Of a DNA stretch of 64,000 nucleotides, positions 49,796-63,431 are shown one piece after another. A program made the position numbers and the translations under genes. The first letter of the stretch is position 1, and the number at the start of each line of letters is the position of its first letter. Under the pieces are notes generated by a model that saw only the letters and a list, made by a program, of their open reading frames with translations, searched no databases and was not told the DNA's origin. Source of the DNA: Engraulis encrasicolus (taxonomy: Eukaryota > Chordata > Actinopteri > Clupeiformes > Engraulidae); NCBI RefSeq assembly GCF_034702125.1, contig NC_085869.1, positions 14,239,407-14,303,406 on the forward strand. The letters are read 5' to 3'.

Positions 49796-50189
49796 GTTGG
49801 CGCTATCGGGGTGGGCAAGCTGCATTTTCCCCTGGGCCCCAGGGCCCTCCTGTTTTGGAGGTGGGTGCCCTTAATGACCTTAGCAGGCTGTATGGGGGGG
49901 CCTATCACTGTTTTGCCCCTGGGCCCTGGGTGCAATTGTTCCACCACTAGTCACACATGAGTGCCCGACCTCACCCCACCCACTGGACTGCTACCTGCAG
50001 CAGTAATAGTCTGGTGTCCTGTCAGGCCCTTGCTATTTAGTATTGTTGTTGCCATGTCCCGCTAGAGGTCTGGGATGGTCTGAGACGCTTTTGCTCCAAC
50101 ACTTGTCCCAATTTTTTCTAATGAGGTCCGGTAGAGCCCGGGAGTCGGGGCCAAGATGGTCTTCAGGGGCCAGTTAAATGAGACGCACG

Positions 50190-50191
50190 AA

Positions 50192-50223
<32 letters not shown>

Positions 50224-50440
50224 CACACACAAACAAAGTGTTGGCATCCACACAAATATGGAGGGGAGTTTGTGTGTGTGTGTGTTTATGTGTGTGTGTG
50301 TGTGTGTGAGAGACAGAGATATGGAGAGAGAGAGGGAGAGGGAGAGAGAGAGAGAATGAGATACACCCATACAAATATGAAGGAGGGAGAGCGGAGGTGG
50401 GAGAGAGAGAGAGAGAGGTGCACCCTCATAACTATGGAGG
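50190..50440. repeat. compound CA/GT/GA microsatellite
   Basis: ACGC and CA units, then GT units at about 50272-50308, then GA units. Confidence 0.95.
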
Positions 50441-50620
50441 AGAAGGAGCGAGGTTTCGAGAGGAGTCCCTGAGTCATTAATCTGGATGGCATAGCAGCCC
50501 CCTGTTAATGTGTAACATTGGCCACCGTCAACACTGGCAGGAGGCAGGTAAGGGACGGAGGGGATACTGTAGGCCTACAGGGAGGTCTACAGGTGTGTTT
50601 TAAAATCAGACATTAACGCC

Positions 50621-50945
50621 TGTGTGTGTGTGTGTGTGTGCGCGCGTGCGCTTGTGCATGCACTTGTGCGTGTCTCCGTCTTTCACTTTCTGTGTGGGTG
50701 TGCGGGAGTGTGTACATAGACGTGTGTTTGTGTGTATGTTTACTCTCTCTCTCTCTCTCTATCGCTTGCGTGCATGCGTGTGCGCATACATTTGTGTGTG
50801 AATATGTACGTGCATGCGTGTATCGTATGTATTTTCGTGTGCGTGCGTGCATGCGTGCATATGTGCGTATGTGTATGTGTGTAGGTGTGTGTGTAGGTGT
50901 GTAGGTACCGTATGTGTGTGTGTGTTGGTGTATTTGGATGCAGGT
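50621..50945. repeat. degenerate GT-rich tract
   Basis: GT units with many GTGCGTGC and GTATGTGT variants and a short CT run at 50740-50760. Confidence 0.9.
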
Positions 50946-50986
50946 GTGTGGAGCTTGAGGTGGGGCACCTTACCATAGTTCTGCGG

Positions 50987-51113
50987 TGCATTTCTCAAAG
51001 CCATAGTTGCTAACTATGTTAGCAACTTTATTGTTTGCAATGCAATTTCCTCATTGGCAACTACCCAAGTTGCTAACTGGCTAACAACTACACTTTTGGG
51101 AAACACACTCCTG
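50987..51113. mobile_element. palindromic element, GTTGCTAACTATG type
   Basis: TGCATTTCTCAAAG and GTTGCTAACTA on the left mirror TAACAACTA and TTTTGGGAAACAC on the right. Related to 16374-16457. Confidence 0.65.
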
Positions 51114-51835
51114 TGCACTCCCATGGCTATAGTCTCTTCATGATTACAAATGAGCCGGAATTAAAGCGGCTGCTGATTGCTCTTCCAAATTTCCCAAAGC
51201 ACATACTGTATCTCGCTACACTATGAATTATGCAATTCTGGTAACTCTTGAAATTAAAGATGAGGAGGACATACTCAATCTATGAAAGAATGTTAAATTT
51301 GATTCAATGAGAGCTGAATTACAATAACAACCATTCAACACTTTGAGTTGGACGTTAAAGGAGAACTTCTGCCAATTTCAATATGCTGTTGTTTTGCTCA
51401 CGCTACGGTTTTCAGATGGTGTTGTCCTGGCCTGGTTAAAGCTGATTGAATACATGGCATCATAAAAGTAAGTAAGACAACGCACCGATTTGAACCAGTG
51501 TGTGAGATCAACGTGGGGCTCGATTGACTGGGGATGGTTTCTTGGAGTGCTCACCGCACTCACAAATTGACTTGATTTGAAACACCTTGCACAACCGTAG
51601 CTGAAGTGTTTGAGAATACAATCACGCACAAGAATGAGTCTCAGAAGTGTTTTCGTTGGTTTACTCGATGTATTTACTGTCTGAATGCACGGTATCAGTG
51701 CGCTACTAGTGTAGATCACTCCGCCGGTATGGCACTATAGCTCCATAACATAGCCCAAAAAGTGCATGCATCGTTATTTTAGCGCGACGGGATGCTGGTC
51801 TCGTCGAATCGTAGTGCTGTGTACTAATTTCCTAA

Positions 51836-52185
51836 AGCCAGGCTCAAACTACACGACTAGCGATTGTGTGTCCGATTTTGGCGTCGGGGTGCACAGCACA
51901 CTAGAAGAGTATCGCAACTGTCAATCTTGTCGCTGCTCGCAGCCACCGAGACAATGCCCGACGTTCTATTTCCAGTCGCAAATATCAAACACTGTTTGAT
52001 TTCTACGATTTGCGATCGGCGACTCTTTGAGCTGCCAAAGTTCTATCTTAGAACGTCGCTCACGACGAGGAAATCTTTCCCGACAATCGCTCGCGATGGT
52101 CCTGGGGGGTAACGTTCCAGCGATTGTCGTAAGGGGGCTTTTCAGCCGAGAATCGGCGCGATAGTCGTGTAGTTTGAGCCAGGCT
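51836..52185. mobile_element. Harbinger-type non-autonomous element, 350 bp
   Basis: The ends AGCCAGGCTCAAACTACACG and CGTGTAGTTTGAGCCAGGCT are perfect inverted repeats, flanked by TAA on both sides (51833-51835, 52186-52188). A 3-bp TAA duplication is typical of PIF/Harbinger. Confidence 0.9.
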
Positions 52186-52514
52186 TAAGTGTAAAATTGA
52201 ACTTAAGACGCACCATGTGTCTCCTCTAGCCACCGTGAACAGCTGTTTATCTGTCAGCCCCACGTTGATCTTGCACACCGTCAATCGCGTTTGTGTTGAC
52301 TGTGATGCTCCACAAAGCCCTGTGACAGGTTAGGTTTAGGGAAGGTTTTGGCAAAAGTAAAGCAGCAGAAACATTGGTTTGCTGTACAGGTCAGGGTTAG
52401 GAATGGTGCATTTTCGCTTTAGGAACAGCAATTTGCCATGGCAGACAGAAATTTGCCAACACGGCGGGAAAACTGTAGAAACCTCATCACGTGACAGAAG
52501 TGCTTACCCACGGT

Positions 52515-53508
52515 CAGGGCCGGCGTTAGGCATAGGCAGACCAGGCGGTCGCCTAGGGCCCCAAATGTCTTCGAGGTGATAACTGCTACAGAATTAGAAA
52601 TTAGAAAAATTAGAAATTAAGTAAAATAAAGCATTAAGCTTTAAGGGGGATTCATACTTGGCGTGACTGGTGTAAGTCTCCTTCATACTCCACTCGCGAC
52701 CTCACTCGCGCCATCACGTGACCCAAAATGACGTCACACGCCGTGGCGCGAGCTGCCGTGTCGCGACGTCGTGCACCCCACATTTTTTGTAACATGTCGT
52801 GCGCCACCAGCGACCATGCAGGTAGGCAGACAAAGCAGGAGTTGCGAAGAGAGGCTACAACTACTGTAGGCTACTACAGAATGGATCCTGCACCATTTTG
52901 AGGATAATAAAATGTCATAGAGAGTTATTTTATCTTCTCTCTTAAATGTTGTTCAGTGAAACAATTGTTTACTTTGTTCAGAAGCACGTTGTGTTCGGCG
53001 ATATATTTAAAAATTCTGCCGCCAGAACAATGCTCTCACATGGTCTTGGAATGATCTGGCAATGTAGGCTACAACAAAAAATATATGTTTCAATGTGGTA
53101 AGTCACAAGTCAGACGTTCAGTAGCCCTACAGCAGCCGTGTTTGGCTTTCTATTTTAGTTCTATACATCCGTAGAACTCACGCTGCCGTTTCTCTCATGA
53201 ACAGCAGAGGGCACTTCCGACAATGCGAGCGAAAGCCTTCTGAAGTATGAATAGTCTGTCGCAAGTGATGACGTCATTAATGGTTCTCGCGCCACACGCG
53301 ACAAAATGCGCACGTGAAGTATGCAGAGCCCTTTATATTGACAATTATTATCGGGCACTCAGTACATACTATGTAGGCATTAGATCAGCTTTGATGAGAC
53401 GATCAGATCAGATGTATGACACTATGCTTACACATGCCAATTTCTAATTCCACCAAAAGCAAAGAGGGGTGCTCGCCTAGGGAACCAAATTGACTAGAAC
53501 TGGCCCTG
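52515..53508. mobile_element. CAGGGCCGGCGTTAG element carrying a second element
   Basis: The outer ends CAGGGCCGGCGTTAG and CTAGAACTGGCCCTG are imperfect inverted repeats, with TCGCCTAGGG near both. Inside, about 52640-53334 has AAGGGGGATTCATACTT and AAGTATGCAGAGCCCTTT as its own imperfect ends and many CGCG-containing motifs. Confidence 0.7.
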
Positions 53509-54192
53509 GCCGCGGCATTGAGGACCAAAGGCATTGCACCTCAACATAGCATGCACTGGCCTGAGATACATACGACTTTACATGATGTCAGTCTGTTCAA
53601 TCAACCTGATTAGTGGCCCATAACTGGAACCCCATTATGCTGTATACATTGAGAAAGGGGCATTTCAGATGATTTTGTCCCGGCCCTGGGCAAAAGCTGA
53701 TTGAATCAACACTGTGAAATGTGCTGTGTGCTCCTCACTGGTAGGATGTTTGATAAGTGCTCCCCCGTGTACAACGAAGCAGAAGGAGTGGAGCATCAAT
53801 CATCAGAGACAGGCACTGCACTGCCACTGGTGATATAGAGTTGACGCCTGGAAATAGCTGGATACTCTCCGAGGGGTTATCTCAGTGGTGGTCCCACAAT
53901 GAGTTGTGCCCCGGGCGACGTCCACTCTGGGGCGGGGTTTCGTGATGGCACAACACCCCCTCTCGGCTCGCCCCTAACACCGCCCTGGGTTATCTGGTTA
54001 GCAGCTTCAAGGGCATGGCTCTCACGAATGGCAGTCGCACATATTGATTGTATATTATACACTCTCACTGGTCACACATTATGACACATTAGCCTTGGTT
54101 CTACTATAGTCAGCCAGTGTCTGCAAGTGGATGAGAGTAAGGATTTGTGCTGAAATGTTATATTAGTGTTTCTGTTGAACTCTTGCTTTTTT

Positions 54193-54193
<1 letters not shown>

Positions 54194-54238
<45 letters not shown>
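54194..54238. repeat. (CT)n microsatellite
   Basis: An uninterrupted CT run. Confidence 0.97.
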
Positions 54239-54239
<1 letters not shown>

Positions 54240-54657
54240 CTGGGCTTTTGCATGTTTGTTGGAGTGTAGTAGATTGAGGTGGGAGAGGAGATGCAGGTAG
54301 TCATGCTGAGCATTTGAAAGGTGCAATGGATGATGTGTGTGTACGTGTGTGCGTGCGTGTGTGTGTGCGTACTTGTGTGTATACTAAGGGGCTTGAGGAG
54401 AGGGAGTTTGTCTGAATAATTTAACATTCTGAGTATAGAACCCAAAAGGGGAGGCTCTTGTCTTTCCAGATGACTGTCTCCTCCACTTCCTTTTCCATCT
54501 CATCGCCCCGCACCACATTACGTCCATGCTCTCCACACAGGCGATAATTTCCTTTTCTGAGAATATTTACTCCTTCAAAAGAAATGCTAAATTGTTCCAT
54601 TTCGTCGGCTCAGCTGCTTAACAAGTCTAGGGGGTGGCCAGATGGAGACAGGATGGG

Positions 54658-54925
54658 CAGGGACGGATTAAGATGGCTCTGGGCCCCTAGGCTACAGGCT
54701 GTTGTGGGCACCCCCGGAATTCGCAACGCTACAATAAGTAACATGTCTTAACTGTGGAGAGGAGTATTGATTTTAAAACTACTCAACACGATTGATGCAT
54801 TTTTTTCAGTATCACATCTTGTCACAATTAACCAATTTGTGACTTTTGGCCAATCAGGTCCCCCCCTGGCAAGTGGGGGCCCCTAGGCTGCAGCCATATC
54901 TAGCCTGTGCCTTAATCCGTCCCTG
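54658..54925. mobile_element. CAGGGACGGATTAAG element
   Basis: The ends CAGGGACGGATTAAG and CTTAATCCGTCCCTG are perfect inverted repeats, and GGGCCCCTAGGCT occurs near both in direct form. The 8-mers outside are similar but imperfect. Confidence 0.88.
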
Positions 54926-55110
54926 GGGATAGGAGGGAGGAGGTAGATGATGGTGATGAGATGGCATCAGGGCAGGACTGAGGGAAAAAATCCTAGGCAT
55001 TTTGGCTTCAACTGGCCCCTCATACATACTTGTACTTGACTCAGGTCATTGTCTATATTGAAGATGGACGAATAGGCTGCACCCTCTTAACTGTGGGCTA
55101 TTCCCTGAGA

Positions 55111-55147
55111 AAAAACAAACAAACAAACAAACAAACAAACAAACAAA
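55111..55147. repeat. (AAAC)n microsatellite
   Basis: About nine AAAC units. Confidence 0.95.
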
Positions 55148-55226
55148 AATCAACAGCATTGGCCCTTGGGCACTGCCGGTCCACCAGGAAAATGCACTAC
55201 ATGACGACTTATCAGTCCAAGCCTGC

Positions 55227-55380
55227 AGGCATGCCGACAAGGGGGGACAAAGGGTCAGTTGTCCCGCGCCCTGAGAAATAGGGGGCCCATAATTGGGTTC
55301 TCATTACATTGAATGTATTGGGAGGGGGGCCCTTTCAGATTACCTTGTCCTGGGCCCAGTAAAAGCTGTCAGCGGCCCTG
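55227..55380 (+). mobile_element. ~150-bp GCCGACA...CGGCCCTG element
   Basis: GCATGCCGACAAGG, TCAGTTGTCCCG and AAAAGCTGTCAGCGGCCCTG match the family at 8551. Confidence 0.8.
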
Positions 55381-55926
55381 TCGGTGCATAACCCATAAAG
55401 TGAGTTGTCAGTTACGGGTGTGTAAACCGCCAGTCCGCCGGTACCACTTCTCGTGGCTAAAGCAGTGTATTAGGGTTGTCACACCTAGTCCCCTTTACTG
55501 TAAGTGAACCAAACTCAGCCAAAGCTGTCAGCGGCCCTGCAAACCCGGATGACTTTACCTAGCGCACGTAGCCATTCAGCGGCTTGTTTTCTTTTTTCTC
55601 ACCACATGCAAATCCGAAGTGGAAACTGCGGGAGGAGGACGGTGATCTTTTCTAATTCAAAAGGCCACAGGACTGAAGAAGATTCCCAGAAGGCTCTTTG
55701 CCATCCTCTTTGCATAGTGATGATGTCACTTTTTTTTGTCTGTCACCTGAACACACTGCTGTGAGGACGACGGCAAACAAATAGAGGCAGAGAGAGACAA
55801 CAACATAATAGGCACAGGTGCGAGGCTGAGAGGAAATCCTGTGGAACAAAAGAAAGCTCATTTCCAATCAATGCAAAGGCCTTTGCATGTAAACATTTTA
55901 CAGTGTACCCCGTCTCCTTGAAGATC

Positions 55927-56272
<346 letters not shown>

Positions 56273-57541
56273 CATGTGCATGCGTGTGTCCAGGTGCGCA
56301 GGTGTGTTTGTGCGTGTGTGTGTGCATGTGTGTATGCATGCAAGCCTGCTTGCCTGTGTGTGTATCGCCTTGCCTGTGTGTTGTGCATCAACTGGCGCTT
56401 GTCAACTGTGGCATTTTGAAAAGCAATTTCAATTACTGGTGCCTGTCCGACATTAAACACACAGCCACTTCCCTCATCCCACAAAACATTTAATCTGGTG
56501 TAATTACCTGTATCGCAAGGCAGAGATCTCAGCAAGCTGCTTTCATGTCTTGGAGGCACAGTGACGCAGGCCTGACACCTCAAAGAGGCTCCCCCACGCC
56601 TGTAATAACTAGGCAATTGCCTAGGGCCCCCAACTGAAAGGGGGTAGGCCTGGTCATTACGGCTTCTGTACTTTTATTAAATGACAGCAATGACAACTCT
56701 ATGAGTTTGGCAGAACCTCCCTAAGTTCAATAACCGAAAAGCGAAATGATACTGCGATCAAAATCTTTATTGAGGGCCCGCCCCCCTCATCCAATATTTT
56801 GAAGACAAAAACAATGGGCCCCAAAATACCTTGAAAGGGCCCTGGGTCTCCCCCAACGGGGCATTGGAATGGTGCCTACACATAGGTGACAAAGCACAGG
56901 TTCTGTGTTCAGTTTATTTATGCATTCAGTGACTGTTTTATTGCAGGGAAATAATGATTGTTCTCTTGGATATGTTACTACAGGTGATGTTTTTTTATTT
57001 CTTTAAACGAGTCATGTTTTTCATTCATGAAGGGTAAGGTTTTTTTTATCATTTTCTTATGCATTTCAATGTACATGTTTACAGTAGTGCTAGATGATAT
57101 TCTGTGGTACGTGTGTTAAAATTTGGAAATGCATATACATCACTTGTTTTGAACTATCTTATTTGTTATGACGATTAGAGCCGTTATTCAGGCCATATGA
57201 CATGAAGATAGTAATGATAATCTATCTGGAAATAGTCCTAATATTTCCCTCACTCCTTTCCTTGGTCTTACACTGTCTTGTACAGAGGAATGATAATACT
57301 CCTATACAATGGAAGACTGCACCGTCAACCCAGATCAACATTGTGTGGACTAAATAATGTACACAAACGTGAGCTATAAAACTGGTGCCAAACTTTTGCT
57401 ATTTCCAGGTGATCTCCTGCAGAGTTGTGCCTTGACAGGTTGCTTTGTCATCATTAGAGTGTATTCTTTGAAACATAATTATACATTGTATTATGACAGA
57501 CGGCACACAAATGAATACCTACAGTACACTGTCCACTACCA

Positions 57542-57712
57542 AGGCCGTTCGTTGATAGCTTTGTCCAGGGCCGGGCCAAAGTCATTTTAAAGGCCCTCCC
57601 ACCCAATACATAAAATGTAATGATGAGAACAACCCCAATTCTGGGCCCCCTCTCTCCTGGGGCCAAAGACAACTGGCCTCTTTGCCCCTCTCCCACTCCT
57701 GTCTGCTTCCCA
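57542..57712 (-). mobile_element. ~170-bp element of the CGGCCCTG family, minus strand
   Basis: GGCCGTTCGTTGATAGCTTT, CAATACATAAAATGTAATGA and GTCTGCTTCCC are the reverse of the 8551-type order. Confidence 0.7.
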
Positions 57713-57762
57713 GGCCACTACGCTGACAAACTGAGCGAGTGCCACTGCAAGCCATTCCACAG

Positions 57763-57925
57763 GCAGGTCCGTTGACAGCTTTGGCTGGGCCCGGAACAAA
57801 GTCATCAAACAGGCCCCCCACTCAATACATTCAATGTAATGAAGATCGAATTGTGGGGGCCCCCATCTCTCCTTGTGCCTGGGACAGGGGACCCCTTTGT
57901 CCCCCCTGTCGGCTTCCCTGTCCCC
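57763..57925 (-). mobile_element. ~160-bp element of the CGGCCCTG family, minus strand
   Basis: GTCCGTTGACAGCTTTGGCT, CAATACATTCAATGTAATGA and CTGTCGGCTTCCCTG. It lies in the same orientation as the copy 220 bases before it. Confidence 0.78.
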
Positions 57926-58478
57926 ACACATTACAGACTTTAGAGGAGCTGCTGATGCCCTGATTGTGATAAATGTGAGCAGAGCAAAGGACTCATTTAA
58001 TAAGAATCACGCCCATCAGAGCAGATGGATTTACTTTGTCCCCCTCCGCACCGCACCGACACGCTTGGAGTAGCACTTTGGATGCGGAAACAAACAAAAA
58101 AAGATTCACTGTCCACTAGCCTGTTGACGCGTGCCATTTGTCCAAATGGCTACTACACACCTTGGTGTGAGTGGAGGACTCATTATGCATGTACGCTACA
58201 TGGGTGTGTTTTGCGAGAGAGAAAGTGACCCACCTTGATGAACAATTAGTCAGAGTTTGTCCATTGTATAATGACAGATGGATGTCCAAGACCTTCCCTA
58301 GCCCTGAATCATTCCAGACCGTAGGCTACACTTTACAGTGTGGATTCAACTCCCAGCAAGGGAGAATTTAACATTTCTGGGTCGGCCCAACTCTGAAATA
58401 AGTGTTGAACGTGCTCTGAAAAACATGTACTGTCAAGAATGTGATTTGCCAAGGGGTTTCCAGGGTCCTCACACACAG

Positions 58479-58551
58479 CACAACACAACACAACACAGCA
58501 CAACACAACACAACACAACACAACACAACACAACACAACACAACACAACAC
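58479..58551 (+). repeat. (ACAAC)n pentanucleotide repeat
   Basis: About 14 units with one G variant. Confidence 0.95.
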
Positions 58552-59281
58552 AGTGTGACAGCACTGGCAGGCCGTCGGGAGGACATTTTTCTTCCTCCTT
58601 TTTTTGATATTCACCACCTGTGTTGAGGGGATTTGGGGTAATTATGGCGGGCGGTAGGTGGCTCAGGGAAAGAAGTGCTAAAGTGTGTGTAATGTAAATA
58701 AATGGCGATCGTTACTGACAGTAATGCTGAGTCCTTGGATTTAAAATGCTACGGGACAAATGCCTCTAGGTGACTTACCGGTTGTTCTTTTCTTAGACAG
58801 TTTTGTTGTTCCTAGTGCAATGGCACCAACTGTGCACTGCACAGCAATGCACAAACCAAACCAGCAATGCACAAACCTGTTTTCTTTTTTTCCCCCTGAA
58901 AGCCGGTCTTTTTGTGCTGAACAGTGTGGATTGTTTAGTGATTGATTGATGCCATGTTTCTTAAATGTGCGTATGGTGCACACGTCATTATGATTGATGC
59001 TGTATATGTGTACACTTCATTCTGATTGATAAATGGGAGGTTTAAATTTGAAAAGTTGAAACAGGTTCTAAAATGCTTTCATTTAGAAGTAGTTAAGAGA
59101 ATGTTTTAGATCAAAATATTCCTTGCTATGAATAAATCTAACGTCTAAACTGACAGTGGGAGGGAGACAAGGTCAACCGTATTGTAATGGCAGATAAACA
59201 CTGCTTTAGCCACGAGCAGTGGTGCTGGAGGACTGGCAGTTAACACACCTGTATAACTGTCAACTCACTTTATGTGTTATG

Positions 59282-59608
59282 CAGGGCAGGTCCGAGGCAT
59301 AAATGCGAAATGTGCGATGGCTTAGGGACACCACCAGGGGCCCCCTGTGAAAAAAGTTCCAGAAAGAAATGGACTCTCCACCATTTTTCGTAGTCATATT
59401 TTTCTTTCTCATGTACCACTCACTGCCACAATGGAAACAGGAGCCATTATATTTCGGGGGATACCTCAATGACTGTGGGAACAACATCACATTTCATGTC
59501 CCACCTTTGATTGTAAAAACCAACTATCTATAAATGCAGAAAATAATGAAGAGTAATAGTTTTGATTACATTTTGCTTAGGGCCCCATGAAGGCTTGGGC
59601 CGGCCTTG
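59282..59608. mobile_element. hAT-type element, CAGGGCAGGTCCGAGG ends
   Basis: The ends CAGGGCAGGTCCGAGG and GGGCCGGCCTTG are flanked by a perfect 8-bp duplication GTGTTATG (59274-59281, 59609-59616). Confidence 0.85.
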
Positions 59609-59914
59609 GTGTTATGCACCGATTGCACTCCCTCACGCATACAATCAGCAGTCAAAACTCCAATATGACCGACAGTTTCTTCCAACTTCAGACTGAGTTC
59701 ATTGACAGTGACTCCCAAGCTTATTTCTGCTTGAACCCCCTCATGGAACTAATAATTTGTTTGGGACCGCTCACATTCCATATTCCAACTGCCATTTTTG
59801 TGTCCTTTGATGTTGGTAAATTTTAAAATGAACCCCCCTGCAGTAGCCTACCTCCATGATCCACATAGGGGTCCCAACTCCCAGTTTGAGAACCACAGAG
59901 CCAGGCTGGCTTAA

Positions 59915-60322
59915 AGGATAACTTCTGCCAATTTCAATATACTGTTATATTGCTCATGCTATACCCTTGACTTGTCAGTACCTGGTGATGTTGCATTTTC
60001 CGACTCAGCCCTTTCCGAGATCTAAACTATTCTAATGGGGCCAGATTATGTTTACATTAAAAACTTTCTTAACATAGGCCTACTCCAAATATTATCCCAA
60101 AAGGTATTGCTGTTTGCTCGTTGTCTGCTGATGTTGCATAACCTTTTGGATGTTATTGGGAATAAATCAAGACGTTTTTTTGAAATGTAAACAAACACCT
60201 GCCCCCATTACAACGACCAGGATCTCGGAAAACGCTGGAGAAAAAAACAATTCTCAGGTACTGTCAAGTCCAGGGTAGTGTGAGCATTGTAACTGCATAT
60301 CGAAATTGGCAGAAGTTATCCT
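59915..60322. mobile_element. palindromic element, AGGATAACTTCTGCCAATTT ends
   Basis: AGGATAACTTCTGCCAATTT and AAATTGGCAGAAGTTATCCT are perfect inverted ends. The interior is partly mirrored too (ATGTTTACATT, ATGTAAACAAA). A left-end fragment of the same family lies at 51359-51420. Confidence 0.88.
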
Positions 60323-60889
60323 GAGATCTGTCTATGAAAAAAGGCCAGTATGGAGGTGAGGGCAGTGATGTCCTGTTGTTGTTGCCTTCTCCTTGCAGTC
60401 AGACTGTCCAAAGACTTTGAACTGATTACAACTTACAGCTCTCAAGTTTTAATCTCATTGTATCGATTACAAGAGGTGTTTACTGTTGCCTCTTCATTTT
60501 AGTTCTTTTTTTGCCGTGTCTTGTTCCAATGACTTTTGGAGCAGAGTGGACTTAAACTGGAGGGCAGAACATTGGTGACGTTCTTTCGGACTGAGCACTC
60601 TAATTATCAATTATCAACAGTCAGTTTGCCAGCTGCTTGCCCCTCCACCCCCACAGTCCAGTGCATTCTCCAGTCAGAGGTGTATTTTGTATAGTCTACA
60701 TTTGCTGACGTTGGCCATTCATCACACAGACTGCAATGAATGTCCACAAAACTCCACACAGTCACTATGCTGTTCCTATCACCATCCAAGAACACACTTG
60801 AAAGTGAAAGCCAAAAGCCCAACTGGGAAACTCCAATTCCCATTGTCATTGTGACACAGCACTCTACAGCACACAACGAAATTGCATTT

Positions 60890-61105
60890 ATGCTTCACCG
60901 GTGCAAGGGGGCAGCCCCTAATGGTGGCCCAAGGGAGCGGTGCGGCTTGACGGTACCATGCTCAGGGTACCTCAGTCATGGCGAAGGATGGGGGAGACAC
61001 TGGTTAATTAGGCCTACTCCCCCCACCAACCTGGCGGGTCGGGAGTCGAACCGGCAACCTTTGGGCTACAAGCGCCCTAACCGCTTACCCACGACTGCCC
61101 AACCT
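60890..61105 (-). mobile_element. tRNA-derived SINE, minus strand
   Basis: GGAGTCGAACC at 61042-61052 is a perfect reversed B box, followed by CTAACCGCTTACCCACG, a reversed A-box region. This is a SINE head, not a tRNA gene, as no cloverleaf closes. Confidence 0.75.
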
Positions 61106-61317
61106 CTTACCCATGACTGTCCATCGCTTACCCATGACTGACATTGAATTGTGCTTCTAAAAAAGTATAGGCCCACCGAGACACCAACACACTTCAGTTT
61201 GGTCAATTCATTCAAAACAGTTCATATGTGTGCAGTTGAATATATTTGCTCACAAGAGTAAAGACACCAGCTCGATAACAGTTAGATGTCGAACAAGTGG
61301 GATTTGTTGTTCGGTTT

Positions 61318-61418
61318 TCTTCTTCTTCTTCTTCTTCTTCTTCTTCTTCTTCTTCTTCTTCTTCTTCTTCTTCTTCTTCTTCTTCTTCTTCTTCTTCTTC
61401 TTCTTCTTCTTCTTCTTC
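61318..61418. repeat. (TTC)n microsatellite
   Basis: About 33 TTC units; the poly-Lys and poly-Ser frames are artefacts. Confidence 0.97.
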
Positions 61419-62072
61419 ACAGACATTTTATGTGGAAGTTTTGCATATATTCTTGATGGACAACCAGCCAGATGAGCAGGCATATGGGTAGACAGGCAGG
61501 CAAGACAGGTGAAACATTTAAAAAAAGATTCTCTTAGCACAGAGGAAAAATACCAATTCAGAATAAGTACATAAAAGTCATCAGTCATCTAAATGCATGT
61601 AAAAAAAAAAAAAAAAACCTGGCTCACATAGAGGGGCCTTTCTGTTTATATACAGAGATTATATTGCATTTTTCCCCAGGAAAATCACATTTTGTTTTAA
61701 CTAATTTACCCGAGAGGGTACTTTGTCCACATCAGTGCCACTCTCCTTGGTCTTTTGGTCTGGACAGGACACAGAGTAATGTGATTACTGTTGATGGTGG
61801 CACCTTCACCAGTGACAATCCTAACAGAAAAGTTTTCCCTTCGCTTCGTTGTGGTCTTGTTTGTATTCAAAGTGTTTTCGACCTCTTTAAGGACATGTAA
61901 GGTTGTCGGCAATGTGTTGATGTTTTTTTTAAACCACACACCTATCCCTTATCTTCTGCTACTTTCTCAGCACACACAATATCCCTTGGGGTGCAAAATG
62001 AGAAGTATATCTATTTAGCATCAGCTAATGTGTTCGACACATACACATTCTCTCTCTGTCTCTCTCTCTCTC

Positions 62073-62266
<194 letters not shown>

Positions 62267-62469
62267 TCTCTACAATGTGCCTTGTGTGCCCTTGTCTTGG
62301 CTTATCTCCATAATGTGTCACTAGAGAATGAGTTTATTTAAATCTTCCCTTTATTTATTGCTGTGAGGGGTGTACTTAAATGTAGTAATGTCATTTTCAA
62401 CATCACCAGAGTTTTTAAAAGACCAGTGATTTGGCCTTTCTCTCCACTGCTGGAATGAGAGCATCACAC

Positions 62470-62665
62470 AGTATGTGGCAGCCATGACGTAGTGTTTAAT
62501 GGGATGAGCTTTAGATCAGAGGGTTGCAGGTTCGAATCCCACCCTCCTTGTCCCACTCCATGGCTGAGGTGCCATTGAACAAGGCACCTCACCACACATA
62601 TCATGTTCTGCCAATAACTGTAAGTCACTTTGGGTAAAAGCGTCAAATAAGTGTAATGTAGGCTA
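62470..62665 (+). mobile_element. tRNA-derived SINE
   Basis: B box GGTTCGAATCC at 62529-62539, then CAAGGCACCTCACC and TAAGTCACTTTGGGTAAAAG, as in the SINE at 9395. Confidence 0.8.
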
Positions 62666-63253
62666 GTACAATTAGCCTATAATAATGTAATAATGTAATA
62701 ATATACAACAATAATATCAAACATACATTTCTGGTGGCAAGAAAATAGCACATGTTACACAGTGAAAAGAAAATATAACACATAGGCCTACTGCATCTGA
62801 CAATTGACATTTGACATCTTGCATCTTACCTTTCTTCATTATGTACTTTCTTCACCTTCTTCACCTCTGCTAATAGGGCGCTTCATATGCGCAGCATCTG
62901 CACGGAAATGACTGAGGTGTGCGCTGGAGGTGCTTGGGTAGCTGGAAGGCAAGCTATGGCTGCTATTCCATAGTTAGTTAATTGGTTGTTCTAAAGGCAG
63001 ACTCAACAACCTATTCAAGGTTATGATATTAGCCTATCCCTAAGACATGTTCAGCTAAAATGAATGCAGTTCTCTGCTGTAATTAATTGGTTACATTACG
63101 CGTAAATAGACCCGTTTTACGAGCACATTATTCATTTGAACATTGCTTTCACAGTTGGCAATACACTTGCCAGCATATTATTTCCCCATTATTTTGGGCT
63201 GGAATTCGCAGTACGGAGAAGGGGGTGTTGCTTGATGCGCTGCCGTCTGCTCC

Positions 63254-63431
63254 TTGTCCGACCGCTCGTCCTATCACCTCACAGTCGCCAAATGCTTTGC
63301 ACAGTTCATTCAGTTGCGCCGAGTAGCCAACACGAGAATGACACTGGATGAAGCGGCTGGAGTGGCAACAAGTGCAGAACCTTTTTACCATCTCACTATT
63401 GGCTTTGTCATCGTGGCGAAAGAATGTCCAG
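63254..63431 (+). CDS. weak candidate first exon of an unknown gene
   Basis: A GC-richer, repeat-free stretch has an open frame. The internal start at 63338 reads MTLDEAAGVATSAEPFYHLT and continues to AKECPG, where a possible donor CAG-GTATTT lies at 63431. No family is recognised. There is no signal peptide at the start. It could equally be chance. Confidence 0.2.

Noticed and set aside
58479..58551. Pentanucleotide array considered as a CRISPR-like array
   Set aside because: Tandem units without spacers, in a eukaryotic genome.
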